The notes beneath the pieces were generated by a model, which saw only the letters and a list, made by a program, of their open reading frames with translations, made no database searches and was not told the DNA's origin. This document shows, one piece after another, positions 22,404 through 33,190 of a stretch of DNA of 64,000 nt. The stretch's first letter is position 1; each line of letters opens with the position of its first letter. This DNA is from Fasciola hepatica (lineage: Eukaryota; Platyhelminthes; Trematoda; Plagiorchiida; Fasciolidae): assembly GCA_948099385.1 (NCBI GenBank), contig CANUEZ040000013.1, positions 771,001 to 835,000 on the forward strand, given 5' to 3'. A program made the translations under genes and the position numbers.

Positions 22404-22943
22404 CTATCTTGCCACCTGATTAAGGTGTTGGATAAGAGCCTTTTTCCAGATTGGGTGGGGTGATCCCTCCTCGAAAGTGCCTTCTGGGACAGTTTCCGAG
22501 GTCCAGCCTACCTGGGGCGCGTTGAAACCACCTGTAATAAGTGACTTCGGTCCGCTATTGGCTACTGTAGTGAGGAAGTCAAGCAGGCCACTGTCCTCAT
22601 CACTTTCCTCTCCTGGGATTTGGAGCATGCAAACAACCGACGCTTTCGGTCCACCCGTAGCTGTTACAACCCCTACCGCATGTACATTCGGCGTAGAAAG
22701 TCGACTGCTCTCAAAGCCGTCATGCTGGCCCGCCAGGAGGACCATCACACCACCCCTGTTTCGACTGTCCAGACTGTCCATCCTAAAGCCTGAGCGGAAC
22801 TCTGAGATTAGCCCATTGTCGGTTTCGCCTGGTCGTAGCCACGTTTCAGTGACCGCTATCATATCTGCTCCCCGTGTTCTAGCTTTGAGCTCTGGCCATT
22901 TGTTACCCATACCTGCAGCATCAGTGTAGGCCGCGAGCGGCAC
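22404..22943 (-). pseudogene. CR1-like endonuclease (copy C3), long open segment with altered GDFN box
   Basis: This is the longest uninterrupted endonuclease segment in the window, 179 codons. It starts with AAYTDAAGMGNKWPELKART, carries MIAVTETWLRPGE (the Glu metal ligand is present), the RNRGGVMVLL strand, and SLITGGFNAPQVGW. The last is the GDFN box with Asp changed to Gly, so nicking activity is probably lost. The C-terminal SDH part lies beyond a frame change toward 22367. Confidence 0.82.
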
Positions 22944-23350
22944 AACTCTCTCCTCTATTTTCCCGCGTTTCCAAGAGTGAGGAGGCGGGTTTTCTGGTCT
23001 TGAACCCGAGCATCAGGATGGTTTTTCTGTATCACAGTTTGATTCTTGGCGCTGCTGTCGATTGGCACCCTTCCTACCTCTTGAGTTGCTACGGCCATCA
23101 CCTTCCTTGGAGTCTCGGTGAGGGCCGGCTGTGTTTATTCTACCCTCTGATTTTCGCCGGTCCATTCTTTCAGTTACGAGGCTAGGCAACGCCTTCTCCA
23201 CTCTAAACATAGGCTCCGTGGCGCTAAGCTCTTTTATCTTGCTTGCTTTCCATCTCGGAGGGTGTGGGAAGGCATTGGCAAAACCCGGAGTTCACTTTTT
23301 TCACCCTTCCCTGACTGGGTACAGCTGCCTAATCATCGGGAACCACACAC

Positions 23351-24307
23351 ATTTCTCCCTTCGAGATTTGCCTTATATGCCCCGCTGCAGCTAAGAAGGC
23401 GTCCCCGCTACGGGGGTTGGCGAACTGGACAAGCATAGGTCTCTATTCGTACTATTTTGTCTGTCTCCCCGTAGCCCCGTCCCAATCTTAACTCCTTTCA
23501 AGGCTACAAGCCTTGGGACTTCCACTGCTTGGAGCAAGTTTTCTAGGTTACGGGTTTTTCATTCGCTAGTTTTCCCATTTTGCCAGTGTAACCGAAAAAG
23601 AGGGACAATAAAGGTAGTCTGGGCAGGCTGAGGGATACTTGGTAAGACCTATTTCAGAATGGGATCGAACAATAACGAGGAGAATGACCAATTAGTATGC
23701 AACCACCAGCCAACTCACGTTGCAGTGGTTTTTGTCGCTGGACACAGTCGTTTGCTGTTAACCGCTCCTCCCTCCGTTGACTTGATACTACTTCTTTCTG
23801 CCCGGTTGTTTGTTTTCGGCTTCTGTCGAGTTAGTATGCTATTTTCTTCCCCCTGTATTCCACGAGGCTCAACTTTACGGCTTGGAGCAGGTCAGTTCAG
23901 ATCAGGTCGGATCACAGTATGTGGAGTCTTGAACCAAGTTCGCTTCCATTTTCTTGCGCCCAAGGCTCCAGTGCTGCAACAGGAAAACAAAGACATAGGA
24001 TTCGTCCCAGTGGCCACGACAACGCGGCAGGTTTCTAGTTGTCCGACCTTCCGTTTCCCAGTCCGAAAAACAGGAGAACCCCGGCAGAAGTGCAAGCCAC
24101 CTCAGACCCCACTGAACCATGAGACACGGTAACAGGACAAGCAGTCTTCGTCTAAGGTGAGAACCTTCCGCCCATATTGTTTGGTTCGCTCTTTAGACTG
24201 CAGTGGAAGTGCTTGCTTTGGCGTCTTGAGGTCTTGAAGTAGTTCCCGAGTAAGAAGCCAAAGCCCAAGTGGTCCCGGATCTTCTGATTTACCTAGTTAT
24301 CTAAAAG
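23351..24307. other. Region upstream of copy C3; unassigned open frame 23659-24132 (+)
   Basis: A 157-codon plus-strand frame at 23659-24132 has no recognisable motif, has a rival frame on the other strand at 23892-24120, and sits next to LINE 5' sequence. I treat it as chance open sequence. No splice structure is evident. Confidence 0.4.
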
Positions 24308-24560
24308 TCGCCGGTGAGCTGGGAGATAGCTCACCGGAAGAAGGGCAATGGCTAAATGAGAGTTTGTTCAACATACAGATCTTGACAGTGTCTTGCATCC
24401 GGTATTGCCGGCTAGCTGGAAGATAGGCCACTGGAAAACGCAAAAGGTTCAGGACACTGGTCTTGACTGATTCTTGCTTCTTGTATTTCTGACAAACTGG
24501 AAGGTAGTTCACTTGACGGCGGAAGAGAGCAGTTCGTTTAGCTTGAGTAACGCAAATGAT
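24308..24560. repeat. Three degenerate tandem units of about 80-97 bp
   Basis: Units begin near 24308, 24408 and 24488. Each shows an AGCTGG-AGATAG or AACTGGAAGGTAG core, then CACYGGAA or CACTTGA, then GTCTTGAC-type sequence with CTTGC and TATT before the next unit. On the minus strand the frame 24297-24629 shows the repetition in protein form (VNYLP.. and VAYLP..). It is a short minisatellite-like array. Confidence 0.6.
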
Positions 24561-24639
24561 TCTGACTTGGAAAATCCATGGGAAGTGAAGCAGCCGATTT
24601 TTTGGACCGCGCGGCGCGCGGCGACCCACTGATCATGAG

Positions 24640-25739
24640 CCCGCCGTCACTGTGCGAGAAGCTGGAGGATACTGAAGGTTTTCTATCTTTCTGTTGAGTG
24701 TACAAGCATGACTGAGGGTGTGGTAATGGATTCGGAAGACCGGAAAAAAAGAAAAGGAAAAACAGAAAATTATTTGCGATAATGAGGAATAAAATAGTAA
24801 CACGTGGAAATAGGGGAACACGATAAAGAGCATTTGAACAATTTGGGAACTGGTTAGAAGTAGCAGGGAAGCTAGCTTCAGTGGGAATGAAAACGTGCTA
24901 ACCTAAGATGTCACATATAGGACTCCTCACCGCCTTAGGACTCTTACTGCAATGTGACACAAGCCAAACTCTGCCACACTTTCCTTCTGATTCCAAAGCA
25001 GGTTGAGGACCAGTTGTGCATTGGGTGACCGTGGGTCATATGTAGCGTCGTGTTTCATGCTGAAAAGGGGGCAGATCCTTGTACCCCTTTACCCAAGAAC
25101 TCACCTCACTTTTTTTCTTTTTTTTCTGCACTTTGAATTTTAGGCTTTTAGCCTTCCTCAGTGTCCTCCGAGGCTTATTTGGAACCATAAATTTTCTGGC
25201 AGCCTAGAATCGCAACTCACTATTTTGTCGGCTTCCGCCGTCGGGGGTCGATGGATCCCGTTATCACCATACTTTCTGACAGCAGTTAGCTAAGATAGAA
25301 GCCAACCGGTGAGTAATACACATCAGCCCTTGTTTTTTGGTTTTGTAGGAACCTTCCACCAAGCCGAGGGTCACTGCTCCACTTCAGTGGCTTTTTGGAG
25401 AGGGCAATAGGGGTAGCTTTCGGCTGTCTGGTGCTTTGATTAAAACTAGTCACTTCCCATTTGGTCTTGCCTCAAATATCGCAGCGATTGGGCTGTGTGC
25501 TCGGCCACAGACGTTTTAGTCCTTAGCGGCGTCGTGCAAAAGTTTGAAAAACAGATGTGACGATAGGCATACTCAATTCTCCCCGGATAGCCTGTGAAAC
25601 TGGGCTTCGATTTACCCCTGTAGATTAGCGAGAGAAGTTGGAATCCAGCATCATCCACGGACGAGCGTCACTGCACCACCCGGATCTTTGGTTTCCCGAT
25701 TCGAACATTTTGTCGTTCCTTCAAGCACTATGTGCCCTG
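24640..25739. other. Non-coding stretch
   Basis: No recognised gene. The minus-strand frame 25446-25658 could be 3' flanking sequence of copy C4. Otherwise I see nothing. Confidence 0.45.
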
Positions 25740-27195
25740 TTACTCAGGTGTCATTAGGTAGTGTGCAATTCTACACCAGGTCTCCAAACAAGCTGGCCCA
25801 GAGGGCATTTAACTTTCTGTTGAAATCAGCTACTGTTTGGGCTTGCACCATCGAGAGTGGAAGTTTATTCCGTCGATTTACTACTCGTTGGGAGAAGAAA
25901 CTTGCCCTAACTACCGTGTTGCAAAGGGGTTTCACAGGCTTCGGCTCGTGTCCTCTAAGCCTGCCATCTTTGTTTCTTGTGGGCAACTGGAGTCCTCTTA
26001 CGTCCGGAAGCCCCTCTCAATCCTGAAAGCTTCAATGAGTTTCCCCTTACCCTCATTCTTTTCAGAAAGAACAGCTCCAGTTCTCTAGCCTTTTCATCAT
26101 ACGGCTTGTTTCGGAGCTCATTAAACACTCGTGTGAATCTTCTTCGCATACTTCCAGGTAGTGACCTGCCTCGAATAAAATTTGGATGCCAGGCTCAAAC
26201 GGCATACTCCAGAAGTGGCTTTACGCTGGTTGTGTAGAACGGTAGCAATACCCACGTCATCCGCGAGGCGATGGTTCTCATCAGCTGTGAGATGGCATTG
26301 TTACCTCTCCTAGTGGCTCTCAAACATTGCCTCTGGGTTTTGGAATCAGAAGTCATAAGCACAAGCAGATTCAGTTTAGTTCAGCTCGCACAGGACAGAT
26401 GAGGGCCCCGGCCAATCAAGCGTCCAGAGTTCCTTCGGTGGTATGCACACTAAGTGGGCACCCACTACTGAGCAGTCAGTTTCTTCGAATCCCCGCCAGA
26501 AATGGAGGAGAAAAGTAAAACCTCATTGTACTCCGACTGCGAGAGTCATTAGGCATTGTGGACGTTCACTAAGTCACTACATAGCAAAGGGGAACGTTCA
26601 GTAAACATACTCATCATACCAGTTTGTCTAGTAACACGCCAAAGTCCACTGTCAGAAATGACCTCATTCCACTAAAGATCGGCAAACAGAGTTTGAGCAA
26701 TCCAGTTCGTGAACTAAGTCGTTTATATATAACAGAAACAGCAGTCGCCCACGCACCAGTCCCTGTGGGACTTTACTGGCAACCTTACTCACACAGGATT
26801 TGTGACCCTCCACCTCTAAGTAGAATCCTCTTTCTCAGAGCAACTCAGTTATCTAGTCACCCAACGATGGGTCGACTCCAAAGGCTTGAAGATTCTGCAC
26901 CAGCAGCCTGCGATTTGCTGAACCGGAGGTTTTCCTGAAGTCCAAGTAACGGACCTCTACCCTTTCACCATCATCTAGTCTCCTCGTAAGGTCATCAAGG
27001 AGGCATACAAGATTAGCCGAGCACGAACTCTTCTTCATAAAGCCGTGTTGGTACACACATATCACTCCACTCCCGGATAGGAGGGCTACCATTTGGTTTC
27101 GTAGAATCCCTTCCAGGACGGTACACCACAGATATCAGGCTTACTGGTCCGCAGCTTGGGCCTTCTTCTTTACTCCCACACTTGTGGATTGGCAC
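25740..27195 (-). pseudogene. CR1-like RT copy C4, 5'-truncated, split by another element's tail
   Basis: On the minus strand, 27195 to 26613 holds HGFMKKSSCSANLVCLLDDL, YLDFRKTSGSANRRLL (the catalytic Asp and Phe are replaced) and VPQGLVRGRLLFLLYINDLV. At 26350-26612 it is interrupted by sequence matching the 3' UTR of the 14.6-16.6 kb copy. It resumes at 26340 with LLPFYTTSVKPLLEYAV (thumb), the FNELRNKPYDEKARELELF segment and ASFFSQRVVNRRNKLP at 25771-25986. The FADD block is unreadable. It lacks an endonuclease, so it is 5' truncated near 27195. Confidence 0.78.
26350..26612 (-). repeat. Solo CR1-like 3' UTR insertion inside copy C4
   Basis: About 250 bp match 14290-14550, starting near AACATACTC and ending with a degenerate CTGAACTAAACTGAATC tail on the minus strand. 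RT coding of copy C4 lies immediately on both sides, so this is a nested, extremely 5'-truncated insertion of the younger CR1-like family. Confidence 0.72.
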
Positions 27196-27426
27196 CGGCG
27201 GAACTGGTTAGGGCTACCACCGACGGTGAGTCCGCATTCGAGCCATATAACCCGGCCAGTTGGTGAGTGTCTTCCCGTAGGAATAAAGCCAGCCCTGGAA
27301 AAAAAGTCAGCTCCGTATTGGCATTCAAAAAGGCAGAACTCCTTCACCAGATTGGCTGAGTACCCTCAATCCTAACGGAGGTTTAGAAAGCCGTCGAAGC
27401 CCTCCAGTACCGGCCAGGAGTGGCTG
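27196..27426. other. Junction between divergent LINE copies C4 and C5
   Basis: Copy C4 (minus) and copy C5 (plus) are head to head here. Short frames on both strands show no extra feature. Confidence 0.4.
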
Positions 27427-28160
27427 GTGGAGGGTAAATCAGAAGCTCATCTCTCGTCGCCAAAAAAGAGGACAGCCCTCGGGCTTAGGTTTCCAGTGCC
27501 TATCCTGCCAGCTCACATAACTGCACGAAGGCCGGGAAACCTAGCCGTGGCTCACACCGATGCATGCAACTTTGGAAATCAGTGGCTCGAGCTGGCATCA
27601 GAGACTGCCAACGCCGATTGCATAACAGTCACCGAAACCTGGCTAAAAGCGGGGAATGAAGTTGGTGTCCTTTTCCCTCCCGGCTATTGCATCCATCGAG
27701 CCGATAAGTTGGATAGAAGGGGCTATGAGGGTGCCATGATAATAGTCTCAAGGACTACAAAGCGGACAGTCGGGGGATGTACCACGTCACCAAATGTACC
27801 GACCATCTGCTATTTGAAGCCACATTAAGTTGAAGTACACGTTGCTTGCTTTTGTTAAAGCCCCTCTGGGACCCCGTCAGAGGACTTAACCTTACTGTAC
27901 TACCTACACCGCGCCACAGCCGGAGAAAACGAACTCGGTATCCTCTGGGACCTCAGCTCCCCCGAGATAGAATGGACGGATCTGTGGGCAGCAGGCGGCG
28001 ATCTCCCTCTCAGACGGCTGAACTTTGTACTGGAGAAGGGGCTTGTCCAGCATGCCCTGCAACCTACCAGGTGGAGGGAGGGGCAGACTCCCGAGTCTCT
28101 GGACCTGATAATCACCAAACACAGGTGATATTAGGGGCCTACAGGTATCAGAGCCCTTAG
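27427..28160 (+). pseudogene. CR1-like endonuclease remnant (copy C5)
   Basis: The segment LAVAHTDACNFGNQWLELAS is followed by CITVTETWLKAGN, which carries the Glu ligand. Next come the glycine-rich strand (RRGYEGAMIIVS) and TSPNVPTICY. After a frame change, the downstream region reads through LNFVLEKGLVQHALQPTRWR to LDLIITKH in another frame. The GDFN box is not recoverable. Confidence 0.72.
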
Positions 28161-28504
28161 GAAGAAGTGACCCTGGAATGATCCTTTGTAACTACTTGGC
28201 CGCGAAGGACGGGGCACCAAGTTAACTTAGAAGATGCTTTAAGGATCTCGATGTGCGAGGCCTAGTTAGTGCAGCCCAAGCACTGTCTTGGAACCAGCAA
28301 TATGAAGGTGTGGAGGAAGAATGGATGGAGTTCAAAAACAATCTTTTTTTGCCTACACGAAGTTTTTCTGCGGCTCGCAAAATCCGCAGAAGGGGCAGGG
28401 AATCTTGGCATACCAGTGAAGCAACTAGGGATGAAAGTTGAGAAGGCAGGGAGCAGCGCAGATACCAGCAGACAGGAGTCCACAGGAGATGCCTCCCATT
28501 CAAA

Positions 28505-29556
28505 ATGACTAGAGAAGTAGCCATCAGGGTCCAAAAGCCATGTAGGCTATTTTATGAGAGCACCGTAGCTGGAAGTGCTAAGTGGTGCCCCAAAGCTTAC
28601 TACAACTTTGTCCCGTCAAAATCAGCCAATCGAGTAGCTGCGGGTTCCTTTAAGGACAGAAATGACAAACATGCACTCTACGGTATCGCCAAGGCCAAGG
28701 CACTGCCAGAGCTTTCCAAGACAGTGCACCAGCGAGACCATGGACTGAACCCGGCGTGCGAATCCCCCATCAGGCCACAGGTTCTGCCGCCATGTTTTGT
28801 TTCTGCAGACGAAGTAGAAAAATCTTTTAGGGGTCTAAACGTACATAAGGCAGCAGGTGCTGACGGCGCCCATGCTGCGGTTCTTCTCCCCTTGCGCAGG
28901 TAAAAGCAGCCGCTCTTGCTCGGCTGTACACCAGGTCGTTGGGCGGACCGCAGTTACCGGAGGACTGAATGACGGTCGAAGTTGCCCCAACATACAAAAG
29001 AGGGTTGAAGGAGGAGACATGAAAGTGTTGATGGGTTATTCTGCTACCTGTGCACTCAAAATAAAGGAGGGACTGGGTAGAAATTGCTTAGCTAGCCACC
29101 AGACTGAAAATGGGACAGTTTCCAACAGGCAACACATGCCTGCCAAAAATAGGCCAGGCGAGTCGAACTTGCTGTCCTTTCTGGACGAGGTGGCCGTAGG
29201 ATTAGACGGGGGTAAACGGGTCGAGGTCTGCTACTTTGGACTTCCAAAGGGCTTTCGATTCTGTGGACTATTGACTTCTATTGAGCAAATTGGAGGGGCC
29301 AGTTATAGCGCCCGAGCCGTTGGAATGGGCCTGGGTATATCTCTTAAATCGAGTTTATTACTTTAGGGTGGCAGGGCGCAAGGCCACGAAGGCTGCGGCT
29401 GCCAGTGTGGTCCCCCAGGGGTCAGCCTGGGGTCCTATTTTGTTTCTGATCTACATTAGTGACCTATTAGAGGGCATACAAAACCCAGGCTACCTGTTTG
29501 CGGACGACCTAAAGCTGGCGAATGAACCCGGAACGGCATCACTCCAGAAGACTTGA
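28505..29556 (+). pseudogene. CR1-like RT fingers and palm (copy C5)
   Basis: The linker has CPKAYYNFVPSKSAN; then EVEKSFRGLNVHKAAGADGAHAAVLLPL (in pieces) is the fingers block. In a second frame (28857-29366), NLLSFLDEVAVGLDGGKRVE leads to VCYFGLPKGFRF, in which the catalytic Asp position is Arg. In a third frame (29281-29556), VVPQGSAWGPILFLIYISDL and LFADDLKLANE keep the FADD box. Three frames and one lost Asp make it inactive. Confidence 0.78.
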
Positions 29557-30251
29557 ATGGAGTTTACGAGTGGACCACTCAGTGGCACCTGCTGCTCAAC
29601 GTGGTTGAGTGTAAGCTTCTCACCCAGGACATCGGAGGAGAATCAGTATACATTGACCTACATAAACCACAAACGATCACGAAGGTTCCATTCGTCACTG
29701 ACCTTGGGGCCCTGATAAACTTTCACTACCACCCCTCTCCGCACTGTCTGGCTGGAGCGGCTAAGGGGTGCCGGCAGCTCCGCGAGCCGTTGTCCAACGT
29801 AGCGTCCAGAGAAGCTTCAGTGCTGTTGCCGTTCTACATAATAATAGTAAGGCTTCACCTGAAATGTTGTGTCCAAGACTGGGCCCCGGCTCTCGTGCGG
29901 GACACTGCTGCTCTTGAGAGAATGCAGCGATACATCACTAGACTGCTACTGGGACTCAGGGACAAAGCATACACAGAGAGGTTGTTCACCCCAAAAACTC
30001 TCCTCCATGAAGGGAAGAAGACCAACTGGGGACCTAATAGAAGCTTTCAAGCAAGTCCAAGGGGTTTTCATCCCAATGGAGCCGTTGTTGGTGCTGGCAC
30101 GGGATTCGGCACTCTGGGGACACGAGTTCAAGCTCGTCAAACAGAGATTGTTGAAAGACATAAGGGGAAATTTCTTTGCGCGCCGAAATGTCAACCCGTG
30201 AAAAGCACTGACGGCTGGGATGGAGTCTGTCACAGCGGTGGCAGGCTCTAA
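29553..30251 (+). pseudogene. CR1-like RT thumb and C-terminal domain (copy C5)
   Basis: The frame reads YEWTTQWHLLLNVVECKLL, FVTDLGALINFHYHPS and VLLPFYIIIVRLHLKCCVQD, the connection and thumb block that follows FADD in this family. The last third shifts into the frame 29869-30201, with GDLIEAFKQVQGVF and RGNFFARRNVN. The overlap of the two frames marks a frame change near 30000. Confidence 0.75.
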
Positions 30252-30300
30252 GGTAAGGCTGGACATTCCCCGGTCTGATGTGTTCCCCGAGTGCATTAAA

Positions 30301-31030
30301 ATCTACACCATTCAATGGCGATACTGGAGGCAGCAACCTTCCCTCTTCTGTCACCACTTTCCACCGGTATTATACCTACCCCTACTCTCTACCATTCCTT
30401 CTCCACCGTCCCTTATTTTATACTCATTATTCCCCAAAGTGCTGCTGTAAGGTACATGCGTGGGAATCCTCCCTAGCCACTGTCATATGCTTGTATTGTT
30501 GAGACTGTCCTCTTTATTTTATTGACCCTGGAACAAATACAACATGCATCAATCACTACACTTCAACATTTGTTTATATTTTGCTTACATGAAGTGGCAT
30601 AATTTTGACTCGAACTTGGACTGCCGTGACGGTGGTACCTGACACTGGCATTTGCTGAACTCTGGTTCTCGTTGTTAGACGTTGTGGCCGTACAGTTGAG
30701 GTTTGTATATATTTCTATGCGTATAACTTGATAATCCAGTACCGTAGAAACTACGAATCAATCTTGTTCTGGTTTTGGGATTCGTTTTGAATTGGCTACG
30801 CGTTGCTCACAGCCGGAATAACCTTTACCGCCACCAGTAGCACTTTATCGAAGCACTGCCTACATTTTTGACGCCCTTATTAGGAGCTAGACCCGGAAAA
30901 GGGCCCAGTTCTTAACCTGTGAACTGCTACACTCTCCTGACGGCGAATTAAGTCTGAACCCTGTTTACACCTACAGAGTAAACAACAGAAACACAACGCA
31001 AACACAGAAGGTGCAGCCAGTGGGATTCAT
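30301..31030. other. 3' flank of copy C5; no gene
   Basis: A CT-rich stretch (30340-30440) and a possible polyadenylation-like AAATACAA near 30535 probably belong to the 3' UTR of copy C5. Nothing else is recognisable. Confidence 0.4.
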
Positions 31031-31706
31031 CTAGAAGTTCGCTGGTGCAAAGATCCGGACTGCTTCATTGGCATGAGCCCCAAATCCTGTGACCTGAACT
31101 GACCTGACATGACCGGGTACCATCTGTGCCAGCTTCCAATCTCTTGGCACTTGACAGTCCCTCAGAGACTGTTTGAAGGGCTTGGAAAGAGTTTCGGCCA
31201 GCAGGTTGGCCAATGGCTTCAAAAGTGCTGTATATATTTCACCTGTGTTCGCTTCCTTACGTAGCTCCAGTCCCGCTAGCTCCCGTCTGACTTGGTCCTC
31301 CTCAGTGTGAACGAGTGACATTTATGCCCCCTTAATTAGAGGGAGACTAGTCGTGTTTCTACCTCCATGGTTGCTACGCACTCCCTCAAGGTACTGGGGC
31401 AAAACATTGGCCTTTTCTTCACTCGTTTGTGTTTTTGCCCCTCGAGTCCTCCACGTTACCAGCTGCAATCCAAAGGATATAATTTGACTGGACATAATTA
31501 AAATATGCCCTTAGGTTAGGTTTCACCCCTCCAGCTAGCTCTCCTTCGTGATGGCGTCTGCGCTCCCGTTGGGTTCTAACAGCCTTCTCACGAGCCCTCA
31601 TATTTTCAGCACTTTCCCATGGCCCCCTTTCTAAACCGGCACCTGGCTTTGCTTTTTCTAGCCTGCGCTTTCCGTGCCCTGGAATTCCACCATGGCGGCA
31701 GACCAT
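31031..31706 (-). pseudogene. CR1-like linker and RT fingers (copy C6), truncated
   Basis: The frame 31419-31706 is a basic linker ending in LRAYFNYVQSNY, the counterpart of KFYSYVQSK in the younger copy. The frame 31031-31321 has REELAGL-type sequence, TGEIYTALLKPLANLLAETL and SLRDCQVPRDWKLAQMVP, corresponding to the first RT block. Homology ends abruptly near 31110. Confidence 0.72.
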
Positions 31707-31815
31707 CTGGTTTATTCACCAAAAACTGTGCAGAAGCATCCAGAAGTGTCTTTAGGTTACCCTTCATACGATTCCACTTATCTACCGCGTTACCACGAGT
31801 GATTTCTCAATTCAG

Positions 31816-32560
31816 TTACGCCGCCGCACCCACTAGCGCTGGGGTCTTTAGCCCGCCGAGCTTACGGTGGTATTTGTCGGGCGGTGCGCTTTCACGCCCC
31901 ACCAGTTCGACGTTTACCATCCAGTGATAGCTCTTCTCTAGTGGTTCTGTGATGACCGCTGGGCCTACGTCCCCCTCATACTCCTTCATTACCAAATCAA
32001 GTACTGCGGAGTCCTGGTGTTCACTGCAGTGCGTTCCCTGCTGTACGTGTTGGGCGAGCCCTTCTCCCTGTGGGACTTGCAGAAGCTCATCTCCGAGGGA
32101 TCCCAGTGGTGCAATCTCCCATTCCAGATCTATTTCCCGGGCACTGAGGTCCCCCACGATCAGCACTGCTTCATTTTTGCTGAATATGTCAGTTGCCACC
32201 AGCAGCTCAGTATACTCCGCTCTGGTAGAGAATGGGTCTCGGCAAACGAAAAGGAAAGCCACAGGGCCCCATGCGTTCTAATCATACGGCATATACACAG
32301 CCTTTTTGGTAATCCCATTTCCAATCCTTCTCACTAGCGCAGGAGTTTGGCAACCTGCAACAGCTCTCCACTACGTAATATGCCATCGTCCGTTTCCTTC
32401 CTGCATTGCTCCTAGCCCCTCCACGCGAGCGTGAGTGACGACATCCTGCGGCTCCAGCCACTCTCAGTGAGCGCAACGATCTGCGTATCTCCCAAGGTGG
32501 CTGCTAATTAATCCCACTTGTTGCGAATGCTGATGGCGTTTGTGTATATAATCGGGAAGC
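31816..32560 (-). pseudogene. CR1-like endonuclease remnant (copy C6)
   Basis: The N-terminus reads YTNAISIRNKWD and TQIVALTESGW (32410-32545), where TES replaces TET but the Glu is kept. The long segment 31816-32262 has VLIVGDLSAREIDLEWE (GDFN box changed to GDLS), LQVPQGEGLAQHV, SAVLDLVMKEYEGDVG and EKSYHWMV, with the SDH His motif changed to SYH. Two active-site motifs are damaged. Confidence 0.76.
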
Positions 32561-32670
32561 ACCCAAAAGCTAGCAGTCTTTTCTTCCTCGGGCATTCACA
32601 CGGATTTTTAGTTCCCGAACCTCAAACTCGAGAGCTGCCCCCATTTTTTGTTTCACTGGCCTCGTTTTCC

Positions 32671-33186
32671 TCAACAATGTTTTGCACGCTTCAAGACAGA
32701 AGGTTCTGCTCCCCCCTCCAACATCCTTCTTCCAGCACAATTTTTCTCATCTTCCAGGTTAAAGCACCTGCTATCATCCGTAATCCTCTCATCCATGGAT
32801 ACTATGGTTCTTCTTATTGTCAGCTTCGGAGATATCTGACTAGTAGATTCTATGCCCACTTTGAAGATTTCAAAAGTAGAATACTTGCCGGCCGCATCAT
32901 CCGGCCCGAAGAAGACCCTACCGTTTGAGGGCCTCCTCATTTCTTCCGGGGTGGCAAACACCCTGCCTCCGTGCCTTGGGTTTATGAACACTACTAATGT
33001 GGGTTTCGGCCTCCTGTCGCTTTCCGACATATCCGCCCTCCGTTTTCCCAGCAGCGGGCTTCGTTTTATTGTGGCCTGGTCAGACTCACCAACGCATCTT
33101 AGCCAGCTTGCAATGTGATATCTCATAGCCCTTATCCTTATCCCGTTCTCCTCCGTATGCGGTTTCGCAATTCTTTGAATCACCAC
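32671..33186 (-). pseudogene. 5' coding region of copy C6, function unclear
   Basis: A 171-codon minus-strand frame directly 5' of the endonuclease is polar and Arg-rich (for example KRRADMSESDRRPKPTLVV). It is positioned like the charged 5' segments of copies C2 and C3, so it may be LINE ORF1-like sequence. No zinc knuckle or coiled coil is visible. Confidence 0.45.
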
Positions 33187-33190
33187 ATTT

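Larger units (their letters stand above)
20110..23350 (-). mobile_element. CR1-like LINE copy C3, near full length but broken
   Basis: Minus-strand order is a charged 5' region (23013-23210), endonuclease (22404-22943), linker (21840-22367), RT (about 20930-21684), thumb (20444-20812), and C-terminus (20216-20431, with VGVASDWNRLPADII). It lies directly upstream, in element orientation, of copy C2 on the same strand. Multiple frame changes and active-site losses mark it as older than the 14.6-16.6 kb copy. Confidence 0.8.
27427..30300 (+). mobile_element. CR1-like LINE copy C5 (plus strand), endonuclease to RT C-terminus
   Basis: Plus-strand order is endonuclease N-terminal half (27427-27828), endonuclease C-terminal half (27900-28160), linker (28505-28903), RT (28800-29556), and thumb to C-terminus (29553-30251). 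It is the only long CR1-like copy on the plus strand between 14 and 37 kb. Frame changes occur at each segment boundary. Confidence 0.8.
31031..33190 (-). mobile_element. CR1-like LINE copy C6, 3' truncated
   Basis: Minus-strand order is a 5' region (32671-33186), endonuclease (31816-32560) and the beginning of RT (31031-31706). The RT fingers stop after LRDCQVPRDWKLAQMVP at about 31130, with no palm, thumb or 3' UTR downstream. The 3' two-thirds has therefore been deleted or displaced. This is the opposite of the usual 5' truncation. Confidence 0.75.

Noticed and set aside
23659..24132. 157-codon frame as a novel protein
   Set aside because: There is no motif, a competing antisense frame exists, and the location beside LINE 5' sequence makes chance more likely.
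26500..26510. tRNA gene suggested by TTCGAATCCCCGCC in the CR1-like 3' UTR
   Set aside because: There is no A box at the right distance and no arm pairing, and the sequence is shared with the LINE 3' UTR at 14.4 kb.
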